Shown: positions 1 to 6,991 of the stretch, in pieces
Numbering within the stretch: the stretch's first letter is position 1
Layout of the letters: the number at the start of each line of letters is the position of its first letter
Source: an uncultured Erysipelotrichaceae bacterium
GTDB lineage: Bacteria > Bacillota_I > Bacilli_A > Erysipelotrichales > Erysipelotrichaceae
Assembly (NCBI GenBank): GCA_937874965.1
Contig: CALNCD010000122.1
Coordinates: 1-10,834 of the forward strand
Direction: 5' to 3'
DNA: 10,834 bases
Notes under the pieces: model-generated
Database searches by the model: none
What the model was told of the DNA's origin: nothing
What the model saw: only the letters and a program-made list of their open reading frames with translations
Made by a program: the position numbers and the translations under genes

Positions 1-281
1 ATTGGTTTAGACGTCATGCACCTGAAATCGTAAGGGGACAGCTCCTCCAGAAATCAAAACGTTATTCATCAAAAGCACTTGGCTATGCCTTGAACAGTCC
101 GCTGGTTAATGCGTGGACAAAGCCTCATTTCATTGCCTTGATGAATGAAACGGGCTATTGCCCTCTGTTTGTTCGTATCTTTAAAAAACTTGGCGGGTTT
201 GTCGTGCTTTGGACAGTCCATAAAAAGGATCGCCTGACCATTGAAGATGCTTCCGTTATTTTTGAATTCTATCGACCTTGA
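1..281 (+). CDS. Glycerophosphodiester phosphodiesterase family protein, C-terminal fragment
   Basis: The reading frame is open from the left edge (first whole codon at 3) to TGA at 279-281, giving 92 visible residues; the N-terminal part lies outside the window. The fragment has the C-terminal marks of the GDPD TIM-barrel family: an 'EIVRGQL' segment near the start, a short 'KPHF' segment, and 'FVVLWTVHKKDRL' followed by a final beta-strand ending 'IFEFYRP'. In this family the WTV segment lines the closing part of the barrel. Family members hydrolyse glycerophosphodiesters (deacylated phospholipids or teichoic-acid-like polymers) to glycerol-3-phosphate and an alcohol. The catalytic His and Glu residues are in the missing N-terminal part, so activity and localisation (cytosolic, or membrane-anchored as in many Firmicutes) cannot be judged. 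A TTG inside the frame at 90 is not a credible start, because homologous sequence continues upstream of it. The family call is fairly secure; the substrate is unknown. Confidence 0.75.
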   Translation, partial: WFRRHAPEIVRGQLLQKSKRYSSKALGYALNSPLVNAWTKPHFIALMNETGYCPLFVRIFKKLGGFVVLWTVHKKDRLTIEDASVIFEFYRP

Positions 282-298
282 TCATAGGGTCGGTTTTT
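273..298 (+). terminator. Rho-independent terminator after the GDPD gene
   Basis: A short hairpin pairs CGACC (273-277) with GGTCG (288-292). It can be extended by a wobble and a T-A pair to a 6-base loop (280-285), and five Ts follow at 294-298. The left arm includes the last two codons of the GDPD gene and the stop codon lies just inside the hairpin, so the terminator is embedded in the gene end. Confidence 0.7.
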
Positions 299-338
299 CA
301 TTCCTTGTGCTCCATTCGTTTTTACACCCTGTGTCTTT

Positions 339-356
339 TTGTGACGCAATTAACAT
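339..356 (+). promoter_or_regulatory. Candidate Rex (redox repressor) operator upstream of PFOR
   Basis: The 18-base stretch TTGTGACGCAATTAACAT matches 11 of the 14 specified positions of the clostridial-type Rex consensus TTGTTAA-N4-TTAACAA, as I recall it. Rex senses the NADH/NAD+ ratio and represses fermentation and energy genes in Firmicutes, so a site before PFOR makes biological sense. A CATAAT at 354-359 overlaps the site and could be a -10 box, but I find no good -35 for it. The clearer -10 candidate lies about 85 bp downstream. This is a motif match by eye only. Confidence 0.35.
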
Positions 357-417
357 AATCATTTTTACTGCATAGGGAAACTTTGTGTATTTTTAGCTAT
401 ATTAACGACTTTTAGTC

Positions 418-446
418 TAGTCTTTAGTTGTGATTGGACGTATAAT
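418..446 (+). promoter_or_regulatory. Possible PFOR promoter (perfect -10, weak -35)
   Basis: A perfect TATAAT lies at 441-446. Seventeen bases upstream, the -35 position (418-423, TAGTCT) is a poor match. Transcription would start near 453 and give a leader of about 20 nt, just enough to include the AGGAGG at 461. The region just upstream carries a small repeat (TTTAGT at 411-416 and 423-428), which might serve an activator that compensates for the weak -35. An alternative start farther upstream is possible. Confidence 0.35.
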
Positions 447-460
447 AATTATGTATATTG

Positions 461-466
461 AGGAGG
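461..466 (+). promoter_or_regulatory. Ribosome binding site that fixes the PFOR start
   Basis: AGGAGG is followed after 5 bases by ATG at 472. The frame stays open upstream to a GTG at 430, but that codon has no comparable site, and the family N-terminus begins at the 'MAKKYLTIDGN' segment encoded from 472. Confidence 0.85.
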
Positions 467-471
467 CATAT

Positions 472-3400
472 ATGGCTAAGAAGTATTTAACGATTGATGG
501 GAATACCGCTACAGCGCATGTGGCATATGCGTTTACCGACACTGCAGCAATCTACCCGATCACTCCTTCATCACCGATGGCGGAAAACGTGGATGCATGG
601 TCTGCGCAGGGACGGAAAAATTTCTTTGATACGACTGTCAAAGTTGTTGAATTGCAGTCAGAAGCAGGGGCTGCAGGAGCAGTGCATGGCGCATTGCAGG
701 CTGGTGCACTGGCGAGTACATTTACAGCGTCGCAGGGATTGCTGTTGATGATTCCGAATATTTATAAATGGGTTGGTGAATTGCTTCCGGCAGTTCTGCA
801 TGTTTCCGCACGTTCGCTGGCGACCCGCTCATTGAGTATTTTCGGTGATCATCAGGATATCTATGCAATTCGTCAGACAGGGGCAACAATGATTGTTTCC
901 CATTCGGTTCAGGAATGTATGGACCTGGCAGGTGTGGCTCACCTTGTCGCAATTAAAGGAAGAACACCGGTTGTTCATTTCTTTGATGGATTCAGAACAT
1001 CCCATGAAATACAGAAAATCGAAGAAATTGATATGGACGCTCTGAAAGGCATGATTGATCAGGATGCACTAGATGATTTCCGTGCTAATGCGCTCAATCC
1101 ACATACGAATCCGATTACTCGAGGCGGTGCTGAAAATGACGACATCTATTTCCAGGGCCGTGAAGCTCAGAATACACATTACAACAAGGTATTGGATATT
1201 ACCGTTGACTATATGAACAAGGTGTCAAAATTGACTGGACGACACTATGCACCGTTTGTTTACTACGGTGCGCCTGATGCAACCCGTGTGATTGTCGCAA
1301 TGGGTTCAGTCACTGAAACCACAACTGAAGTAATTGATGAACTGGTACGTCGCGGCGAGAAGGTCGGACTTGTCAAGGTTCATCTATACCGTCCGTTCTC
1401 AACGGATCACCTTCGTGATATTCTGCCAGAAACAGTTGAGAAAATTGCTGTGTTGGATCGGACCAAGGAACAAGGTGCCCATGAACCGCTTTACTTGGAT
1501 GTCTATGCTTCATTGGCTGGCTATAAGAAAATTCATACGATTATCGGCGGGCGTTATGGACTCTCATCCAAGGATACGCAGCCCAAGGATATCAAAGCAG
1601 TCTTTGACCATTTAATCCAGGATAATCCGTTGGATGGTTTTACCATCAGCATTGAAGATGACGTCACTCATCTCTCACTGAAGGCTGATGAAAGTTTCGT
1701 AATCAACCAGGAGTACACATCCTGTATTTTCTATGGTCTTGGTTCTGATGGTACTGTTTCAGCCAATAAGAATGCTATTAAGATTATCGGTGATCATACT
1801 GATCTTTACTCACAGGCTTATTTTGCCTATGATTCCAAGAAAGCAGGCGGTGCAACCCGCTCATTCCTTCGTTTTGGAAAGAACCCGATTCATTCGCCTT
1901 ATTATGAACATCATGCAGATTTTATTTCGTGTTCAATGGATTCCTATCTGATTCGTTATGATATGATCCGCTATCTGAAGAAGGGCGGTACATTCCTTTT
2001 AAGTTCCACGTTCAAGCCTGAAGACATTGCGCGTCATCTTCCTAATCGTGTGAAGAAGCAATTGGCCGAAAAAGAAGCGAAGTTCTACATGATTGATGCT
2101 GTCGATATTGCGCAGCAGATCGGAATGGGACGTCGCACGAATACAATTCTTCAATCCTCGTTCTTCGCCTTGAATGAACAGATTCTCTCATATACTGATG
2201 CCTTAGATTATATGAAAAAGGCGGCTGAGAAGAGTTATTCTAAGAAGGGTGATGCTGTCGTTAAATTGAACTGGAAAGCGATTGATCAAGGGAAAGATGG
2301 CCTTGTGCAGATCACTGTTGATCCTGAATGGAAGGATCTGCCGACAACTGGCAAGCTTCCTGTCAGTGATGACGTTTACTTCAATGAATATGTTGATGAA
2401 ATCAACAGTTTGAACGGGTATGATTTACCGGTATCAACCTTTACAGAATATGGTTTACTGGATGGTTCATTCCACAACAATACCTCATTCAACGAACATC
2501 GTGCAATTGCAAACTTTGTTCCAAAATGGATTCCTGAGAATTGTATCCAATGCGGATTCTGTTCATTTGTCTGTCCGCATGCTACAATTCGTACCTTCCT
2601 CTTGGATGAAAACGAAGTCAAGAATGCACCGATGACTTTTGATACGATTCCAGCCATGGGACCGAAGGTTGCCGGACTGCAATTCAGAGTTCAGGTTTCT
2701 CCTGACAACTGTGTTGGCTGTGGCTTATGTTCTGTGGAATGTCCTGGTAAGGGTGGCAACAAGGCATTGGTTATGGAAGATATCAATACGCAGCTCGAGT
2801 ATGCGCCTTTAGCCAATTACCTTTTCAAAGACACACGGTATAAATCAGAATTCTTCCCGACTGACACAATTAAGGGAAGCCAGTTCCTGATGCCTTACTT
2901 TGAAGTGTCCGGCTCTTGTGCAGGTTGCGGTGAAACACCGTACTATCGTTTGGTTTCTCAGCTGTTCGGGCGGGATATGCTGATTGCTAACGCCACCGGA
3001 TGTTCATCCATCTATTGCGGTTCTATTCCATCAACGCCATTTGTCACGGACAAGAACGGTGAGGGTATTGCATGGGGAAATTCTCTGTTTGAAGACAACG
3101 CTGAATATGGATTCGGAATGAAGATGGCTCAGGAAGTCAAGTCAGCCCGAATCGGCGAGATCATTGCAGAAAGCAAAGATGCATGTGAACCTGAACTTCA
3201 AGCATTACTGGATCAATATGTCGAGGCCAAAGGCAAGCGTGATGATGAACGTGTGGTTGTCCAAGATCTAGTCAGTGCAATCAAAGCCTCTGGAAACAAC
3301 GAAATCAAACGACTGCTTAAGTTCGAACGTGATCTTGTCAGCAAGTCAGTGTGGATTATCGGTGGTGATGGATGGGCCTACGATATCGGCTACGGCGGAT

Positions 3401-3981
3401 TAGATCATGTCATTGCGAATAATATGAATGTCAATATCCTTGTCTTGGATACCGAAGTCTATTCAAATACTGGCGGACAGGCTTCCAAGTCATCTCAAGC
3501 CGGACAGATTGCTAAATTTGCCGCAAGCGGCAAGAAGACAGCCAAGAAGGATTTGGGACAGATTGCAATGACTTATGGCCATGTTTATGTCGCAAGTATT
3601 TCTATGGGTGCCAATCGTGTCCAGACCATCAAAGCATTAAAAGAAGCAGAAGCGTATGATGGTCCATCACTTGTTATTGCTTATTCTCCATGTATTGAAC
3701 ACGGTATCAAGGGTGGTTTATCCAATCATCAGGCTACACAGAAACGTGCTGTTGAATGCGGCTATCTGACGTTATACCGGTATAATCCTCAGAATGAAGA
3801 AGCTCCATTGACTATTGATTCAAAAGAACCGAATTTTGATTTGTTCAGAGACTTTGTACTCAATGAAACACGATTCAATCAGTTATCCAAAATTAATCCA
3901 GCCCATGCTGAAGAATTGCTTGAAAAAACTGCCGCTGATGCGAAAAAGCGCTACAAGCGCCTCGTCCAGCTTTCGAAGTAA
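472..3981 (+). CDS. nifJ: Pyruvate:ferredoxin (flavodoxin) oxidoreductase, single-chain
   Basis: This cytosolic enzyme converts pyruvate, CoA and oxidised ferredoxin to acetyl-CoA, CO2 and reduced ferredoxin, the central step from pyruvate in anaerobes. The 1169-aa product has the standard homodimeric domain order. The N-terminal pyrimidine-binding domain carries 'YPITPSSPMAE' (28-38; Thr31 corresponds to the substrate-contacting Thr of the Desulfovibrio africanus enzyme). A transketolase-C-like domain follows at roughly 260-410. The EKR/CoA region contains 'FYGLGSDGTVSANKN' around 420-435. A two-cluster ferredoxin domain has CxxCxxCxxxC at 691/694/697/701 and again at 747/750/753/757. The C-terminal TPP domain holds the proximal-cluster cysteines C816, C819, C844 and C1074, plus the TPP/Mg motif 'GGDGWAYDIG' from 964 and 'YSNTGGQASKSS'. 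All twelve cluster cysteines are present. The chain lacks the long C-terminal extension of the D. africanus enzyme, which is common. The gene appears monocistronic, with a terminator directly after the stop, and may be under Rex control (see 339-356). Confidence 0.97.
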   Translation: MAKKYLTIDGNTATAHVAYAFTDTAAIYPITPSSPMAENVDAWSAQGRKNFFDTTVKVVELQSEAGAAGAVHGALQAGALASTFTASQGLLLMIPNIYKWVGELLPAVLHVSARSLATRSLSIFGDHQDIYAIRQTGATMIVSHSVQECMDLAGVAHLVAIKGRTPVVHFFDGFRTSHEIQKIEEIDMDALKGMIDQDALDDFRANALNPHTNPITRGGAENDDIYFQGREAQNTHYNKVLDITVDYMNKVSKLTGRHYAPFVYYGAPDATRVIVAMGSVTETTTEVIDELVRRGEKVGLVKVHLYRPFSTDHLRDILPETVEKIAVLDRTKEQGAHEPLYLDVYASLAGYKKIHTIIGGRYGLSSKDTQPKDIKAVFDHLIQDNPLDGFTISIEDDVTHLSLKADESFVINQEYTSCIFYGLGSDGTVSANKNAIKIIGDHTDLYSQAYFAYDSKKAGGATRSFLRFGKNPIHSPYYEHHADFISCSMDSYLIRYDMIRYLKKGGTFLLSSTFKPEDIARHLPNRVKKQLAEKEAKFYMIDAVDIAQQIGMGRRTNTILQSSFFALNEQILSYTDALDYMKKAAEKSYSKKGDAVVKLNWKAIDQGKDGLVQITVDPEWKDLPTTGKLPVSDDVYFNEYVDEINSLNGYDLPVSTFTEYGLLDGSFHNNTSFNEHRAIANFVPKWIPENCIQCGFCSFVCPHATIRTFLLDENEVKNAPMTFDTIPAMGPKVAGLQFRVQVSPDNCVGCGLCSVECPGKGGNKALVMEDINTQLEYAPLANYLFKDTRYKSEFFPTDTIKGSQFLMPYFEVSGSCAGCGETPYYRLVSQLFGRDMLIANATGCSSIYCGSIPSTPFVTDKNGEGIAWGNSLFEDNAEYGFGMKMAQEVKSARIGEIIAESKDACEPELQALLDQYVEAKGKRDDERVVVQDLVSAIKASGNNEIKRLLKFERDLVSKSVWIIGGDGWAYDIGYGGLDHVIANNMNVNILVLDTEVYSNTGGQASKSSQAGQIAKFAASGKKTAKKDLGQIAMTYGHVYVASISMGANRVQTIKALKEAEAYDGPSLVIAYSPCIEHGIKGGLSNHQATQKRAVECGYLTLYRYNPQNEEAPLTIDSKEPNFDLFRDFVLNETRFNQLSKINPAHAEELLEKTAADAKKRYKRLVQLSK

Positions 3982-4010
3982 AACAAGAGACCCTCGAGGT
4001 CTTTTGTTTT
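3980..4010 (+). terminator. Strong Rho-independent terminator after PFOR
   Basis: Thirteen bases (3980-3992) pair with 3998-4010 around a 5-base loop (CTCGA), with a single G-U wobble. The upper stem is AGACC/GGTCT; the outer part is AAAACAA against TTGTTTT, so the T-rich arm doubles as the U-tract. It starts inside the PFOR stop codon and separates PFOR from the next gene. Confidence 0.88.
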
Positions 4011-4011
4011 C

Positions 4012-4040
4012 TTTATCACTTTCCCTTTTTGTGGTAGTAT
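4012..4040 (+). promoter_or_regulatory. Possible extended -10 promoter for the glycosyltransferase-RecX gene
   Basis: TGG-TAGTAT (4032-4040) fits an extended -10 element. The -35 position 17 bases upstream (4012-4017, TTTATC) is weak. Transcription would begin around 4047, inside the GAGGTGAGGG ribosome binding region (4045-4054), which makes for a very short leader. That lowers confidence, although a promoter is needed somewhere between the strong PFOR terminator and 4061. Confidence 0.3.
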
Positions 4041-4060
4041 TAAAGAGGTGAGGGAAATAT

Positions 4061-6040
4061 ATGAGAATCGGATTATTTACAGATACGTTTACACCCGATA
4101 TTAACGGCGTTGTTACGTCTATTGAAACACTTCGCAAACAATTGATAAGGGATGGCCATGATGTCTTTGTGATTACAAATCATCCAAAACTTCTTCAGTA
4201 CAGTTATCAAGACCGTATATTACGCGTTACCGGTGTTGAAGTTAAATTCCTGTATGGATACACAATCAGCACACCGTGGCATCTTCGGGCGTATAACGAA
4301 ATTAAGAAAATGCGGCTGGATATCATCCATGTCCATACAGAATTCGGAATCGGTATTTTTGCGCGCATCTGTGCATCACGGCTTAATATTCCACTGGTTT
4401 CTACCTATCATACCACCTATGAAGACTACACGCATTATGTCAATGTTTTTGATTCCAAAATTGTCGAGAAGTATTCGAAAAAAGCAGTCGCCAGTCTATC
4501 GAAAGTGTACTCGCAAAGTTCAAGTATCGTGATTGCACCTTCTGAGAAGACAAAAGAATTGCTTGAGAGCTACAAGATCACCAAAGAAATCGAAGTTATA
4601 CCTTCTGGCCTGGACCTTTCGGCGTTTGCCCATCCAGATCCAAAGTTACGTGCGCAGCGACGCGCTGAATTCGGGTATACGGATGCTGACATCGTCCTGG
4701 TCTATATCGGCCGTATTGCGCAGGAAAAGAGCCTTGATGTCGTCTTGGAGGTTTTTGCTTCTTTAACTCAAAGGAACAATGCCGTTAAGCTGCTCATTAT
4801 AGGAGGGGGACCAAGTCTTGATGATCTGAAGAAACAAGCTGCTGATCTGCAGATTAGCGAGAAGGTTACCTTTGCTGGAAAACGGGTTGCTCAGGATGTC
4901 CCAAGTTATTATTTTGCCTCTGACCTATTCATCAGCGCCTCATTAACCGAGACCCAAGGAGTGACCTTCATTGAGGCATTAGCAAGCGGTCTTCCGGTTT
5001 TTGCGAGGCCGGATGAACCGTATATTGATATTGTCCATGAAGATGAAACCGGATTTTATTTTAACTCTCCTGAAGAATTCACAGCGAAAGTTACTTATTA
5101 TTTAGATAAGAGTGTAGCTGAAAAGGATCGCTTCAGGCAAGCGTGTATTTCGATTGTAGAACCATTCAGTTCCGAAGCTTTTGCTGACCATGTTTTAAAG
5201 GTTTATCAAAGAGCGGTTGATTTTGCGCAGGATGTAAGTTCGATTACTCATGTCGAAATCACGGATGATGAATGTGTCATCTTCTATGAAAACCAGCATC
5301 AAACCAATCGGATTATCTTATCACGTCAATCGTATGATGATTCATTTAAGGAGGGAAAAGCCTTGTCAACTAAAGAATTGGAAGCGTTGTTGAAACAACA
5401 GGATATCTATTTTGCCTATCTTAAAGCAATCAAGAAATTAGGTTACAAAGACTATAGTCTCTATGAGATGCGGCTGTATCTGCTGGATAAGGAAATGCTT
5501 AAGCAACCCGATGCTGAATTTATTATTCAGGAACTCAAGCAGCGTCATTTCCTTGATGATTCACGGTACATGGATGAACTGATCCAGTCAGGAATCGACA
5601 AGGGCTATGGTTCAATTCGTATTCGTGAATCCCTGAGCCGTCATTATTTTGATGATCAGGCGATGGAACTGAAACTTCAGCAGTTGGATCATAATTCCGA
5701 GCTTAGCCGAGCGAAAGATGTGGCTGAGCGTTACTTGCTGACACTGCATACACAATCCCGATCAGAAAAGGTTTCCAAAGTTAAAATCAAGCTTTCCCGT
5801 ATGGGCTATGAACACTTTGATATCGATCGGGTCGTCTCAATGATTGATTTTGAGATTCAAGGAAGCAGTGAAGAAGATGCGCTGGTGCTTTGTCTGCAGA
5901 AAGCCAGACGTATTTATCAGCACAAACCGCTGCAGGACCAACACCAATTAATAATTCAGTACGCGTATCGTAAAGGATTCAATTACGATGCGATTAAAAA
6001 GCAGATGGATGAAATGGAGCAAGACAATGAAGAAGATTAG
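4061..6040 (+). CDS. Fusion protein: GT4 diacylglycerol glucosyltransferase-like domain plus full-length RecX
   Basis: The 659-aa product joins two unrelated proteins in one uninterrupted frame. Residues 1 to about 390 form a GT-B, family GT4 glycosyltransferase. It has 'MRIGLFTDTFTPDINGV' at the N-terminus, 'IIHVHTEFGIG' (88-98), 'STYHTTYEDYTHY' (114-126), 'YIGRIAQEKSLDVV' (215-228) and the EX7E retaining motif with Glu297 and Glu305. This set resembles streptococcal and mollicute 1,2-diacylglycerol 3-alpha-glucosyltransferases, which make membrane glucolipids and lipoteichoic acid anchors at the cytosolic membrane face; the exact sugar and acceptor are inferred. Residues about 394-659 (some 265 aa, close to the 264 aa of Bacillus RecX) carry a complete RecX: the N-terminal strand region 'ITHVEI...NRIILSRQSYDDSFKEGKALS', then tandem three-helix repeats including 'YLLDKEML', 'FLDDSRYMDELIQSG' and 'RAKDVAERYLL'. 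RecX binds RecA filaments and modulates recombination and the SOS response. The ATG at 4061 follows GAGGTGAGGG. The downstream gene overlaps this one by 14 nt. Confidence 0.88.
   Translation: MRIGLFTDTFTPDINGVVTSIETLRKQLIRDGHDVFVITNHPKLLQYSYQDRILRVTGVEVKFLYGYTISTPWHLRAYNEIKKMRLDIIHVHTEFGIGIFARICASRLNIPLVSTYHTTYEDYTHYVNVFDSKIVEKYSKKAVASLSKVYSQSSSIVIAPSEKTKELLESYKITKEIEVIPSGLDLSAFAHPDPKLRAQRRAEFGYTDADIVLVYIGRIAQEKSLDVVLEVFASLTQRNNAVKLLIIGGGPSLDDLKKQAADLQISEKVTFAGKRVAQDVPSYYFASDLFISASLTETQGVTFIEALASGLPVFARPDEPYIDIVHEDETGFYFNSPEEFTAKVTYYLDKSVAEKDRFRQACISIVEPFSSEAFADHVLKVYQRAVDFAQDVSSITHVEITDDECVIFYENQHQTNRIILSRQSYDDSFKEGKALSTKELEALLKQQDIYFAYLKAIKKLGYKDYSLYEMRLYLLDKEMLKQPDAEFIIQELKQRHFLDDSRYMDELIQSGIDKGYGSIRIRESLSRHYFDDQAMELKLQQLDHNSELSRAKDVAERYLLTLHTQSRSEKVSKVKIKLSRMGYEHFDIDRVVSMIDFEIQGSSEEDALVLCLQKARRIYQHKPLQDQHQLIIQYAYRKGFNYDAIKKQMDEMEQDNEED
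5348..5365 (+). promoter_or_regulatory. Possible internal ribosome binding site and TTG start for a separate RecX
   Basis: AAGGAGGG (5348-5355) sits 7 bases before an in-frame TTG (5363-5365), inside the fusion gene. Initiation there would give a 225-aa RecX (5363-6040) that keeps all the helical repeats but loses the N-terminal strand region. The same bases encode 'KEGKAL', which fits the conserved GKxL turn of RecX proteins, so the Shine-Dalgarno likeness may be a by-product of the protein sequence. Confidence 0.4.
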
Positions 6041-6965
6041 TGAATTTAATGAAGGTGAAAAAATAAAAGAGCAGTTATTGGTGAATACAGTCAATAAAGG
6101 GCTGACAAATAACGGTGCGCCTTATCTGTCCCTCTTATTTCAGGATCGTTCAGCAACAATTGAAGGGAAATACTGGGATGTTCCAGAAGCAGTTTCCACA
6201 GCAATCAAAGCAGGGGAAGTCTACGAAATCAGTGCGGATGTCCTGAAGTACAAACAGTCCTTGCAGCTGCGCATAAATCAAATCAGACCATTGGATCCGG
6301 GAAGCTATAATCTAGGTGATTTTGTCAACGCTTCAAAATATGATACAGCTTTTCTGAAATCGGAAATAAACACTGCGGTGGAATCCATTCAGAATCCGGT
6401 TCTCAAAGGTTTGGTCCGTGGCTCGATTGATATCAATGAAGATGCTTTCTACAGTTTCCCTGCGGCTTCGCGTAACCATCACGACTTTGTCGGCGGTCTG
6501 GCAACCCATGTTTTCGGAATGCTGAAACTGGCCGATGCATTATGCGATATTCATCCGCTGATTCATCGTGATTTATTGATTGCCGGGGTAGTTGTTCATG
6601 ATATCGGTAAAATCGTTGAATACAGTGCTCCGATTCTTCCGGAATTTACGGTTGAAGGAAAACTGATCGGCCATATCTCGATGATGAATGCCTTTATCTA
6701 CGAAATCTCAGTGAAGCAGGGGTGTGAGAATTCAGAAGAAGCATTGCTGCTAAGGCATATGGTTCTTTCTCACCATGGTGAATATGAATATGGTTCACCT
6801 GTCCTGCCAATGACTTTAGAAGCTGAAATGCTGAACTATATCGATAATATCGATGCCCGGATCAACATGCTGGACAAAGCATTGGCTCCTATCGAACCAG
6901 GACAGTTCACCCCACGGATATTCGCGTTGGAGAATCGTTCATTCTATAAAACAAAACTAAAGTAA
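6027..6965 (+). CDS. yhaM: YhaM-family 3'-5' exoribonuclease (OB-fold plus HD domain)
   Basis: The 312-aa product matches the length and layout of Bacillus YhaM (314 aa). An N-terminal OB-fold of roughly 90 residues contains 'GAPYLSLLFQDRSATIEGKYWD' at 30-51. It is followed by an HD metal-dependent phosphohydrolase domain: 'HHDFVGGLATHV' with His161, 'VVVHDIGKI' with His191-Asp192, 'GHISMM' with His216, 'LSHHGEYEYGSP' (248-257) and 'NYIDNIDARI' supplying late acidic ligands. YhaM enzymes degrade single-stranded RNA (and, in some reports, DNA) from the 3' end and take part in mRNA turnover; the S. aureus relative was first found as the DNA-binding factor CBF1. The ATG at 6027 is chosen because GGAG (6016-6019) precedes it by 7 bases and the family start fits; the frame is open farther upstream. 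Its first 14 nt overlap the end of the glycosyltransferase-RecX gene, so the two are probably co-transcribed and translationally coupled. Confidence 0.92.
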   Translation: MKKISEFNEGEKIKEQLLVNTVNKGLTNNGAPYLSLLFQDRSATIEGKYWDVPEAVSTAIKAGEVYEISADVLKYKQSLQLRINQIRPLDPGSYNLGDFVNASKYDTAFLKSEINTAVESIQNPVLKGLVRGSIDINEDAFYSFPAASRNHHDFVGGLATHVFGMLKLADALCDIHPLIHRDLLIAGVVVHDIGKIVEYSAPILPEFTVEGKLIGHISMMNAFIYEISVKQGCENSEEALLLRHMVLSHHGEYEYGSPVLPMTLEAEMLNYIDNIDARINMLDKALAPIEPGQFTPRIFALENRSFYKTKLK

Positions 6966-6991
6966 AAAAAAGGGATCATCGTGATCCCTTT
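6964..6991. terminator. Bidirectional terminator between yhaM and proS
   Basis: Ten bases, AAAGGGATCA (6969-6978), pair perfectly with TGATCCCTTT (6982-6991) around a 3-base loop. The A-run at 6964-6971 gives a good U-tract for minus-strand transcripts from proS. On the plus strand the arm ends in TTT, a weaker tail for yhaM. The proS stop codon (6976-6978 on the minus strand) lies within the stem, and the yhaM stop lies within 4 bases of its base. Confidence 0.85.

Noticed and set aside
90..281. A stand-alone 63-aa protein from TTG at 90
   Set aside because: The frame is open to the window edge, and the residues upstream of the TTG fit the GDPD family, so it is the end of a larger gene.
430..471. 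GTG-initiated extension that would add 14 residues to the PFOR N-terminus
   Set aside because: There is no ribosome binding site before it, it would include the probable -10 box, and the family N-terminus and AGGAGG both support 472.
494..748. Medium-length open frames in other phases inside PFOR, proS, the glycosyltransferase gene and infC
   Set aside because: They lie inside genes with clear family matches, have no ribosome sites and show no protein-like composition.
5220..5370. Frameshift or sequencing error as the cause of the glycosyltransferase-RecX joining
   Set aside because: Both halves are in the same frame, with homologous-looking sequence running right up to the junction from both sides. 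A missing stop codon is possible, but no frame change is needed.
5988..6026. Upstream extension of the yhaM reading frame
   Set aside because: It overlaps recX further, lacks a suitable ribosome site, and would make the protein longer than the YhaM family; ATG 6027 has GGAG at 7 bases.
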